This document shows, piece by piece, positions 1 through 6,008 of a stretch of DNA of 9,172 nt. The position numbers and the translations under genes are program-made. The DNA comes from Burkholderiaceae bacterium. GTDB lineage: Bacteria > Pseudomonadota > Gammaproteobacteria > Burkholderiales > Burkholderiaceae_F. The notes under the pieces were generated by a model. That model was not told the DNA's origin. It did not search any database and saw nothing but the letters and a program-made list of their open reading frames with translations. Position 1 is the first letter of the stretch. Each line of letters opens with the position of its first letter. The DNA is taken from contig JACCSD010000264.1 in NCBI GenBank assembly GCA_013813185.1, positions 1 to 9,172 on the forward strand, read 5' to 3'.

Positions 1-426
1 GCACCACACGGGCAAGTCGGTGCCCAGCACGCCGGCCAGGTCGCGCACCGTACCGTCGGTAATCAGACCGGCGACGCCGCGCTTCTTCATGCGCGCGCAC
101 AGGATGTCGCCAAAAATGCCGGCGTCGGTGACGCCCATTGCATCGACCACCACCAGGCACGCGGCCGGCATCGCCTCGATTGCCGCGCGCGTTGATATCG
201 GCGCGCTCCAGGACTCGGGCGTGGCCAGGTCCTCGCGCACAGGAACGAAGCGCAGCGTGAAGGCGCGGCCGACAACGCGTTGCTGCCCGCCACGCAGCGC
301 TCGTGATCCGCGCATCCAGACATTGCGCAGCCCTTTTTTTAAGAGCACGGTGGTGAGCGTTGCCGTGGTCACGCGCGACAACGCGCGCACAACTGCCGTG
401 TCGAGCGGCAAGGGATCAGTCCCCAT
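1..426 (-). CDS. RraA-family protein (class II aldolase-like), 3' end beyond window
   Basis: Reading the minus strand from the ATG at 426 gives 142 codons open to the left edge, so the C-terminus is missing. An AGGAG lies just upstream of the ATG (about 431-437), which fixes the start. The protein matches the RraA-like / HMG-CHA-aldolase-like fold. Early residues include TTATLTTVLLKKGLRN (20-35), then GRAFTLRFVPVRED (53-66), VVVDAMG (92-98), GDILCARMKKRG (106-117) and ITDGTVRD (122-129). D107-x20-R128-D129 matches the metal/substrate motif of 4-hydroxy-4-methyl-2-oxoglutarate aldolases, but the usual acidic residue three positions after the Asp is Gly132. This subgroup is often labelled 'ribonuclease activity regulator RraA', although many members are probably aldolases or decarboxylases of dicarboxylic acids. 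Being divergent from a TRAP catabolic operon favours a metabolic role (inference). Family is confident; activity is not. Confidence 0.85.
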   Translation of the reverse strand, partial: MGTDPLPLDTAVVRALSRVTTATLTTVLLKKGLRNVWMRGSRALRGGQQRVVGRAFTLRFVPVREDLATPESWSAPISTRAAIEAMPAACLVVVDAMGVTDAGIFGDILCARMKKRGVAGLITDGTVRDLAGVLGTDLPVWC

Positions 427-580
427 CAATGTCTCCTGTCGATAAGTCGTAATTCGCAGCGCCGATCTGGCGTGTGACCCGTGTGATCTTAAGGCGCCGC
501 ATGACGGAAAGCGGTGAGTGGTCAATCGACGCGCAATCGGCCCCTCGTCGGGTCATTCGAAAATACGGCGCAGCAGTCCG
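427..580. promoter_or_regulatory. Divergent intergenic region, likely promoters/operator
   Basis: This gap separates the minus-strand RraA-like gene from the plus-strand TRAP operon, so it (with the relic at 581-667) should carry both promoters. No convincing -35/-10 pair was found by eye. A short inverted repeat CGCC-gatct-GGCG sits at 460-472. A GTGTGA direct repeat sits at 472-477 and 481-486, flanked by GATCT at 464-468 and 485-489. These could form a regulator site, but no family-specific operator is recognised and no regulator gene is present in the window. Confidence 0.3.
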
Positions 581-667
581 GTTATCTGGGACAATCCGTC
601 GCTGCTGCATTCGGCGACGTTGACCGATCCCACGGATCCGCGCGCCGTGTGGCGCATGACCATCAGA
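581..667 (+). pseudogene. 3'-end relic of a TauD/TfdA dioxygenase gene
   Basis: Translated in the frame starting at 581, this stretch reads VIWDNPSLLHSATLTDPTDP followed by RAVWRMT, the C-terminal active-site region of a TauD/TfdA dioxygenase. It carries the distal iron-ligand His and the two Arg residues that follow it at +11 and +15. It aligns without gaps to codons 249-275 of the intact dioxygenase gene in this window: a hand count gives 20 of 27 identical residues and 65 of 81 identical bases. Most differences are at third codon positions or give mild substitutions, so the segment diverged as coding sequence before it was cut off. Similarity just upstream (about 558-580, around AAATAC) is weak and needs a 1-base gap; earlier sequence shows no match. 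The frame has no stop and runs straight into dctP. It encodes only the end of the fold and cannot be active. Confidence 0.8.
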
Positions 668-670
668 GAC

Positions 671-677
671 AGGGGAC
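671..677 (+). promoter_or_regulatory. Ribosome binding site of dctP
   Basis: AGGGGAC lies a few bases before the ATG at 683. This Shine-Dalgarno-like site, together with a perfect signal peptide beginning at 683, places the dctP start there. The reading frame stays open upstream only because the dioxygenase relic is in the same frame. A start upstream of the relic would bury the signal peptide. Confidence 0.65.
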
Positions 678-682
678 AAGAC

Positions 683-1657
683 ATGAAACGCAGACTGTTC
701 ATGGCCGCGGTTGCGGCCGCTATCGCGCTTCCGGCCGGCGCGCAGACGATCACGCTCAATGGGGCGTCGCAGTTCAACGACGACCACGCCTTCACCAAGG
801 CGATGGTCAGGTTCGAAGAGCTGGTGAAAAAGTATTACGGCAAGCCGATCAACTTCGTGCTGCACAAGAACAGCGCGCTCGGGCTGGAGAAGCAGTACTT
901 CGAGTATATGGCGCAGGGCAAGGCGGTCGACTATGCAATCGTGTCGCCCGCGCACATGTCGACGTTCTCGAAAGCCGCGCCGTTCATCGACGCACCGTTC
1001 CTGTTCCGGGATCTCGCCCACTGGAACAAGGTGCTCGACGCCGACGTGTTGAAGCCGGTCGCCGATGAAATCAACCAGAAGGCCGAGGTGATGCTGATCG
1101 GCTACGCCGGGGGCGGCACACGCAACATCTTCGCCAACAAGCCGGTCAAGAACATGGCTGAGCTAAAGGGCCTGAAGGTGCGTGTGCAAGGTGCGCCGAT
1201 CTGGTCCAAGACCTTCTCGGCTGCAGGCATGGCGCCGACGGTGATCGCCTACAACGAGGTCTACAACGCGATTCAGAACGGCGTGATCGCGGCGGGCGAG
1301 AACGAGGCAGCGGGTGTCGAGCAGATGAAGTTCTTCGAGGTGGCTCCGAGCCTCAACATGACTCAGCATGCGATCACGATCCGCCCGTTGTGTTTTTCCA
1401 CCAAGACATTCAACAAGCTGCCGAAAGACCTGCAGGACGCGATCGTCAAGGCAGGCAAGGAAGCCGGTGCCTACGGCCGCCAAATCGAATCGAGCGAGGA
1501 CACCGCCAAGCTCGACGCACTGGAAAAAGCAGGCAAGCTCAAGCGCATTCCGTTTGCCGACCGCGCCGCGATGAAGAAAGCGGTCGACCCGGTGATGGCT
1601 GAATACGCCAAGGAAATCGGCGCCGAGCAGCTTCTGGCGAAGATCAACGCCCTCTAG
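683..1657 (+). CDS. dctP: TRAP transporter substrate-binding protein, DctP family
   Basis: This is the periplasmic binding protein of a tripartite ATP-independent periplasmic transporter: it captures an organic or sugar acid and hands it to the DctQ/DctM membrane pair. The 324-residue product is a normal family length. Residues 1-20 are a Sec signal peptide: MKRR, a hydrophobic Ala-rich core, and a likely cleavage after A18-G-A20. Recognisable DctP features are ALGLEKQYFEYMAQGKAVDY (65-84), the GGGTRNIF segment with R147 (143-150), and LKGLKVRVQGAPIW (161-174), in which R167 is the near-invariant Arg that salt-bridges the ligand carboxylate. AYNEVYNAIQNGVIAAGENE (189-208) is the typical ligand-pocket helix region. 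The gene opens the operon, behind the relic of a dioxygenase gene, and is followed by an intrinsic terminator. The neighbouring Udh-like and lactone enzymes suggest a uronate-type or related acid, but the ligand cannot be read from the sequence. Confidence 0.95.
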   Translation: MKRRLFMAAVAAAIALPAGAQTITLNGASQFNDDHAFTKAMVRFEELVKKYYGKPINFVLHKNSALGLEKQYFEYMAQGKAVDYAIVSPAHMSTFSKAAPFIDAPFLFRDLAHWNKVLDADVLKPVADEINQKAEVMLIGYAGGGTRNIFANKPVKNMAELKGLKVRVQGAPIWSKTFSAAGMAPTVIAYNEVYNAIQNGVIAAGENEAAGVEQMKFFEVAPSLNMTQHAITIRPLCFSTKTFNKLPKDLQDAIVKAGKEAGAYGRQIESSEDTAKLDALEKAGKLKRIPFADRAAMKKAVDPVMAEYAKEIGAEQLLAKINAL

Positions 1658-1676
1658 CAAGATCTGACGCGCGAAC

Positions 1677-1711
1677 AACCACTCCGGTGCAGTACGCCGG
1701 AGTGGTTTTTT
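1677..1711 (+). terminator. Intrinsic terminator between dctP and dctQ
   Basis: AACCACTCCGG (1677-1687) and CCGGAGTGGTT (1697-1707) form a perfect 11-bp stem with a 9-base loop, followed by a T run (1706-1711). This is a canonical Rho-independent terminator. It lies 19 bases after the dctP stop and 18 bases before the dctQ start. Because dctQ and later genes have no obvious promoter of their own, it most likely works as a partial terminator and/or mRNA 3'-end stabiliser, giving much more binding protein than membrane subunits and enzymes. Confidence 0.88.
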
Positions 1712-1729
1712 CTTGCTCGAATTCTTCCG

Positions 1730-2221
1730 ATGACCTTCTGGCGCAAACTCACCGCCGCCTATAGCGGGCTGCTGTCGTTGCTGCTTGTGTTTTCAGTGGC
1801 GATTCTGATCGTTCCGGTGTCGCTCCAAATCTTCTCGCGCTACACCGCATTGATCCCGAGCTATATCTGGACCGAAGAGATGGCGCGCTTCCTGTTCATC
1901 TGGATGATCATGATCGGCGCCATGATCGGAGTGCGCGAGGGCACGCATTTCGAAGTCGACCTGTGGCCGCGTCTTAAACCGCGCGCGGAGGCCGCAGTGA
2001 GGCTGATGGCAAACATCGGCGTACTGGCGATGGCGCTGGTATTCGTGTGGGCCGGCATCGAGTTCACGCGCTTCGGCTGGAATCGCACTTCCGAGCTGGC
2101 TGATCTGCCGCTGTGGATGATCCATGTTGCATGGCCGCTGACCGGCTTCACGTGGCTGGTGTTTCTCGGCGAGCAGATGTGGGACAACCTGATGGTCCTT
2201 TCCGGGAAGGAGCGCGCATGA
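1730..2221 (+). CDS. dctQ: TRAP transporter small permease, DctQ family
   Basis: This is the small inner-membrane subunit that pairs with DctM. The 163 residues are family-typical and show about four hydrophobic helices (roughly 13-33, 50-68, 92-112 and 129-148). The conserved DctQ signature is clear: SRYTALIPSYIWTEEMARF (36-54) leading to GVREGTHFEVD (67-77), and later LADLPLWMIHVAWPLTGF (123-140). The start at 1730 directly precedes a normal DctQ N-terminus (MTFWRKL). No clear Shine-Dalgarno sequence precedes it, only the T-rich tail of the terminator and its flank, which suggests weak initiation consistent with low subunit dose. Its stop overlaps the dctM start as ATGA, so the two permeases are translationally coupled. 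Confidence 0.93.
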   Translation: MTFWRKLTAAYSGLLSLLLVFSVAILIVPVSLQIFSRYTALIPSYIWTEEMARFLFIWMIMIGAMIGVREGTHFEVDLWPRLKPRAEAAVRLMANIGVLAMALVFVWAGIEFTRFGWNRTSELADLPLWMIHVAWPLTGFTWLVFLGEQMWDNLMVLSGKERA

Positions 2222-3540
2222 GCGGCGCCAGCGTCCTCAGCCCCGCCGCCGCCTCGTGGATTCTGTTCGGGCTATTTTTCTCTCTGATGTTCCTGCGGGT
2301 CCCGGTGGCTTTTGCGCTTGGCTTGGCGTGCCTGCCGATCCTGGTGCTCGAGCCGCACCTTGATACCGGAACGCTGATGGGCGAGACATTCAATGCCTAC
2401 AACTCGTTCATCCTGCTGGCGGTGCCATTTTTTCTATTGACCGCCAACCTGATGAACGTCGGCGGAATCACCGACCGACTGGTGCGCTTTTCGCGCGACC
2501 TGGTCGGGCACTTTCCCGGCGGCCTCGCGCAGGTCAACGTGGTGCTGTCGATCTTCTTCGCCGGTATCTCGGGCTCGTCCACCGCGGACGCGGCCAGCCA
2601 GTCGAAGCTGTTCATCGAGGCGCAGACCAAGGAAGGCTACGACCTGTCGTTCTCGGTGGCCATCACTGCGGTGTCGGCGGTGCTGGCGGTGATCGTTCCA
2701 CCTTCGATCCTGATGATCGTCTGGGGCGGCGTACTCACCGTGTCGATCGGTGCACTATTTCTTGCCGGCATCATTCCGGGGCTGCTGATCGCGCTCGCTC
2801 AGATGGCCACCGTGCACGCGTACGCCAAGGTGCGCGGGTATCCCACCTACCCCCGCGCCACGCTCGCCGAGCTGTTGCGCGCCGCGTCGATCGCCATTCC
2901 GGCGCTGATGACGCCGGTGATCATCATCGGCGGCAAGATCTTCGGCTGGTTTACCGCCACCGAATCAGCCTGCATCGCGGTTCTCTACGCCGGCGTGCTG
3001 TCGATCGTGGTCTACCGTGAGATGAACCTGAAGGGTCTGCATTCCGCGCTCCTCGATACGGGCAAGCTCGCCGGCATCGCGCTGTTCTGCGTCGGCACGG
3101 CTTCGGCCTTCGGTTGGCTGCTTGCCTACTACCAGATCCCGAAAGCAATCCTCGCCGGAGTGTCGGCATGGAACATGGGGTTCACGGAGACCGGCTTCTT
3201 TATCGCCTTCGTGTTCCTGGTCGTAGGATGTTTTCTGGATGCGATCCCGGCGATCATCATCGTTGGCACGATTCTGCAACCGCTTGCGATGGCGGTGGGC
3301 ATGGACCCGGTGCACTTCGCGATGGTTGGCATCGTGTCACTCGCGTTCGGTCTGGTGACGCCGCCGTACGGTTTGTGCCTGCTGATCTCCTGCGCGATTG
3401 CGAAGATCCGCATGATCGATGCGCTCAAAGACGTCTTGATCATGCTGATCCCGATGCTCTCCGTGCTGGCGCTCCTGATCGTCTGGCCGGACGTGGCGCT
3501 GTTCCTGCCGAGGCTGATTTCGCCCGAGTTTCTGAAATGA
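2218..3540 (+). CDS. dctM: TRAP transporter large permease, DctM family
   Basis: This is the main transmembrane subunit, which uses an ion gradient to move the ligand delivered by DctP. At 440 residues it is full length and strongly hydrophobic, with the two-fold repeated DctM architecture. Family motifs in order are FNAYNSFILLAVPFFLL (58-74), GISGSSTADAAS (116-127), PPSILMIVWG (161-170), GWFTATESA (243-251), FLDAIPAIII (339-348) and GLVTPPYG (378-385). The start is chosen at 2218, not at an earlier in-frame ATG at 2113, because it overlaps the dctQ stop (ATGA), has GGAAGGAG at 2205-2212, and begins at the usual N-terminus. The upstream extension would be read out of frame through conserved dctQ sequence. 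Its own stop overlaps the next gene's start, again as ATGA. Confidence 0.95.
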   Translation: MSGASVLSPAAASWILFGLFFSLMFLRVPVAFALGLACLPILVLEPHLDTGTLMGETFNAYNSFILLAVPFFLLTANLMNVGGITDRLVRFSRDLVGHFPGGLAQVNVVLSIFFAGISGSSTADAASQSKLFIEAQTKEGYDLSFSVAITAVSAVLAVIVPPSILMIVWGGVLTVSIGALFLAGIIPGLLIALAQMATVHAYAKVRGYPTYPRATLAELLRAASIAIPALMTPVIIIGGKIFGWFTATESACIAVLYAGVLSIVVYREMNLKGLHSALLDTGKLAGIALFCVGTASAFGWLLAYYQIPKAILAGVSAWNMGFTETGFFIAFVFLVVGCFLDAIPAIIIVGTILQPLAMAVGMDPVHFAMVGIVSLAFGLVTPPYGLCLLISCAIAKIRMIDALKDVLIMLIPMLSVLALLIVWPDVALFLPRLISPEFLK

Positions 3541-4304
3541 GCGGCGCCAACTTCAGCCTCGAGGGTCGCACTGCGCTGGTGATCGGCGGCACCAGCGGGA
3601 TTGGCCTGGAGATTGCGCTCGGCTTTCAGGCGGCCGGTGCGCGCGTGGTGGTCGCGAGCCGCGATGTCAAAAAGGTCGATGCCACCATCGCCCAGCTTAA
3701 GCACGCGGACGCGCGCAGCGCCGGCTACACCGTCGATGCCGGCGACTTGATGGCAATGCGCGGTTTTGCCGAGCAGGTGTGGAGCGAACAAGGTCCGATC
3801 GACATTCTGCTCAACGCACAGGGCACGACCGTAATCAAGCCGGCGCTCGATTTCAGCGAAGAAGAGTACGCATTGGTGATGCGCACCAACGTCGACGGCG
3901 TGTTCTGGGCTTGCACCGAATTCGGCCGCCGCATGGTCGAGCGCACGAGTGGCAACATCATTAACATCGGCTCGCTGTCGTCGTTCCGCGGCTGGCCGGG
4001 CAGCAGCGTCTATGCGATGACCAAGTCGGCGGTGGTGTCGCTCACCCAATCGCTCGCAGCCGAGTGGGCGAATACAGGAGTGCGCGTCAACGCGATCGCG
4101 CCGGGCTTCTTCATGACGCCCCTTAACGAGAAGAAGATGTCCGACGCACGCAAGGCGCTCGCGATTGCGCGCACACCGATGAGCCGCTTCGGTCAACTCT
4201 CCGAGTTGGTCGGCGCGGCGGTGTACCTGGCGTCCCCCGCGGCGGGCTACACCACGGGGGCGACGATTTCTGTCGACGGCGGGTTCCTCGCAAACGGGCT
4301 TTAA
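3537..4304 (+). CDS. SDR-family oxidoreductase (sugar-acid dehydrogenase-like)
   Basis: This is a classical short-chain dehydrogenase/reductase of 255 residues. The cofactor motif GGTSGIG spans 17-23. After the second strand comes A-S-R (40-42), where Arg42 in place of an acidic residue favours NADP(H). The central NAQG (93-96) is a variant of NNAG. The catalytic set is N118, S146, Y159 and K163 (YAMTK). The PG (I/F)xxT-like segment APGFFMTPLN and a C-terminal TGATISVDGGF complete the fold. Overall it resembles gluconate 5-dehydrogenase / 2-deoxy-gluconate 3-dehydrogenase type SDRs, which interconvert hydroxyl and keto groups of sugar acids; the exact substrate is unknown. The start at 3537 overlaps the dctM stop (ATGA) and its stop overlaps the next start (TAATG), so it is part of the operon. 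Confidence 0.9.
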   Translation: MSGANFSLEGRTALVIGGTSGIGLEIALGFQAAGARVVVASRDVKKVDATIAQLKHADARSAGYTVDAGDLMAMRGFAEQVWSEQGPIDILLNAQGTTVIKPALDFSEEEYALVMRTNVDGVFWACTEFGRRMVERTSGNIINIGSLSSFRGWPGSSVYAMTKSAVVSLTQSLAAEWANTGVRVNAIAPGFFMTPLNEKKMSDARKALAIARTPMSRFGQLSELVGAAVYLASPAAGYTTGATISVDGGFLANGL

Positions 4305-5149
4305 TGCTCGCACTGACAAAACTGCATCCGGAGTTCGGAGTAACGGCGAGCGGCGTCGATCTTGCTGCTGCGCTAAACGATGTCGCGTTCAAGGAAATCG
4401 AGGATGCGTCTTTCGCGGGCCAGGTGATGGTGTTCCGCGATCAACGACTAACACCGTTGCAGTTCCACGCGTTCGCGCGGCGCTTCGGCCCGCCCGAGCC
4501 GCACGTCATCGATCAGTTTCATCATCCCGACTGCTCCGACATCCTGATCCTGTCGAACGTGGTCAGGGATGGCCGGCCGACCGGGCTGGCGGATGGCGGC
4601 ACCTACTTCCACACCGACTACTCGTACCTCGATATCCCCGCGCGCTGCACGATGCTGTACTCGATCGTCGTGCCGAAGATCGGCGGCGACACGCTGTTTG
4701 CCAACCAGTATGCGGCCTATGACGATCTCTCGGCGGCGATGAAGGCGCGCGTCGAAAACCTGATCGGGCTCCACCACTACGGCAATCGCGATGACCTGAA
4801 CGAAACGTCGCGCACCGTCGCTTCGGTGCTGACCGACGATCAGAAAAAAAGAATGAACTGGGTCAGGCACCGCATCGCGCGCGCGCACCCCGTGACCGGC
4901 CGCAAGGCGCTGTATGCGGTAGCGGGCAGCTCGTTCGGCATCGAAGGCATGCCTGACGATGAGGCGATCGCGCTGCTCGACGAGCTGAAGGCGCACGCAA
5001 CGCAGCCGAAGTACCAGTACAGACTCAAGTACAGCGTCGGCGATCTGGTGATCTGGGACAACGCGTCGCTGCTGCATTCGGCCACGCTGATCGATCCGAA
5101 TGACGCGCGCACGTTGTGGCGCATCACGGTGAAGGAGCCGAAGCCGTAA
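4304..5149 (+). CDS. TauD/TfdA-family Fe(II)/2-oxoglutarate dioxygenase
   Basis: This is a non-haem iron oxygenase that couples decarboxylation of 2-oxoglutarate to succinate with hydroxylation (often followed by cleavage) of an acidic substrate. The 281 residues match family length. The HxD...H facial triad is H103 and D105 (YFHTDYSYLD) and H258 (WDNASLLHSA). T130 in GGDTLFANQYAAYDDL sits at the position of the TauD 2-oxoglutarate-contacting Thr. R269 and R273 lie 11 and 15 residues after the distal His, the same spacing as the two active-site Arg of TauD. It is apparently intact. The wording around the triad is closer to TfdA-type than taurine-type enzymes, so the substrate need not be a sulfonate, and no sulfonate or herbicide genes are nearby. 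It starts on the TAATG junction with the SDR gene. A fragment of a related gene lies upstream of dctP. Confidence 0.92.
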   Translation: MLALTKLHPEFGVTASGVDLAAALNDVAFKEIEDASFAGQVMVFRDQRLTPLQFHAFARRFGPPEPHVIDQFHHPDCSDILILSNVVRDGRPTGLADGGTYFHTDYSYLDIPARCTMLYSIVVPKIGGDTLFANQYAAYDDLSAAMKARVENLIGLHHYGNRDDLNETSRTVASVLTDDQKKRMNWVRHRIARAHPVTGRKALYAVAGSSFGIEGMPDDEAIALLDELKAHATQPKYQYRLKYSVGDLVIWDNASLLHSATLIDPNDARTLWRITVKEPKP

Positions 5150-5150
5150 A

Positions 5151-5186
5151 CGATATGAGAAAGCCCAGCGATATGAAAGCCAATTC
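5151..5186 (+). repeat. Imperfect tandem repeat before the Udh-like gene
   Basis: CGATATGAGAAAGCCCA (5151-5167) is followed one base later by CGATATGAAAGCCA (5169-5182), filling the 37-base gap between the dioxygenase stop and the next start. No classical Shine-Dalgarno sequence is visible in the gap. Each copy contains an ATG in one frame; this gives an 11-codon micro-ORF (5155-5190) whose TGA overlaps the downstream ATG as ATGA. It may assist re-initiation or be chance. Confidence 0.5.
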
Positions 5187-6008
5187 ATGAAGACCATTCT
5201 CATCACCGGCGCCGCAGGCGACGTCGGCACGCACCTGCGGCGCGAATTGGCGAGCAAGTACGTCTTGAAAGCCTCCGACCTTCGCTCGCTGACGAAAATC
5301 AACAAGGAAGAAAAATTCGTCCGCGCGGATATCTCCAAGTTCTCCGATGCCCTCCGCATCACGAAGGGCGTCGACGCGGTCGTGCATATGGGCGGCTACT
5401 CGGTCGAGGGGCCGTGGGACGGGATCCTGCAGGCCAACATCATCGGCTGCTACAACGTGTTCGAGGCGGCGCGCCGCAACGGCGTCAAGCGGATTGTCTT
5501 CCCGACCTCGAATCACGCAACGGGCTTCTATCGGCGCAAGGACACGATCGACCATCGCGTCTATCCAAAGCCCGACGGCCGCTACGGCGTCTCCAAGGTC
5601 TTCGGCGAAGCGCTCGGCAGTTTGTACGCCGACAAGTACGGTATGGAGGTGTTCTGCATTCGCATCGGCAACGTCAATCCGGTGCCGATCGACAAGCGGC
5701 GGCTGTCGATATGGTTGTCACCGCGCGACCTGGCGCAGCTCGTCACGATCGGTATCGAGCATCCCAAGATCCGGTTCGAAATCGTCTACGGCGTATCGCG
5801 CAACAAGCGCAGCTGGTACGACAACTCGAACGCGTATCGGCTTGGCTACAAACCCCAGGACGACTCCGAGCGCTACGCGAAGGAAGTGATGGCGCGCGAG
5901 AAGCCGGGCGCCGATCCGATCGCGGAGATGTACCAGGGTGGAACTTTCACGGTGGCTGAGGAAGTTCCAAACCCTGCGCCGCTGCCGAAAATGAAACGCA
6001 AGAAATGA
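5187..6008 (+). CDS. NAD-dependent epimerase/dehydratase-family protein, uronate dehydrogenase-like
   Basis: This is an extended-SDR protein of 273 residues that closely follows the plan of bacterial uronate dehydrogenase, which oxidises D-glucuronate or D-galacturonate to the aldaro-lactone with NAD. Visible features are the cofactor loop GAAGDVG (8-14), D31 after the second strand (NAD-type), D64 and HMGGYSVEG (67-75), NIIGCYNVFEAAR (84-96), TSNHATGFY with S108 (107-115), and the catalytic YGVSK with Y133 and K137. The C-terminal part SWYDNS...LGYKPQDDSERY (209-230) and QGGTF (250-254) is also typical of Udh. Compared with the Agrobacterium enzyme as I recall it, the substrate Arg is kept (R171), but the carboxylate-binding Ser of its IGS motif is Asn162 here (IGNVNP). 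The substrate may therefore differ. Its stop overlaps the lactone-enzyme start (ATGA), matching a dehydrogenase-then-lactone order. Confidence 0.82.
   Translation: MKTILITGAAGDVGTHLRRELASKYVLKASDLRSLTKINKEEKFVRADISKFSDALRITKGVDAVVHMGGYSVEGPWDGILQANIIGCYNVFEAARRNGVKRIVFPTSNHATGFYRRKDTIDHRVYPKPDGRYGVSKVFGEALGSLYADKYGMEVFCIRIGNVNPVPIDKRRLSIWLSPRDLAQLVTIGIEHPKIRFEIVYGVSRNKRSWYDNSNAYRLGYKPQDDSERYAKEVMAREKPGADPIAEMYQGGTFTVAEEVPNPAPLPKMKRKK

Noticed and set aside
518..682. N-terminal extension of DctP by 55 residues in the open frame
   Set aside because: The extension is the dioxygenase relic plus unrelated sequence. The signal peptide and ribosome binding site both place the start at 683.
3129..4319. 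Long minus-strand open frame opposite dctM and the SDR gene
   Set aside because: It is antisense to two genes with clear family motifs; its product is His/Arg-rich with no recognisable domain, a usual shadow in GC-rich DNA.
4448..5362. Minus-strand 304-codon open frame opposite the dioxygenase and Udh-like genes
   Set aside because: It spans two well-supported plus-strand genes and their spacer and shows no motif; it mirrors their codon structure.
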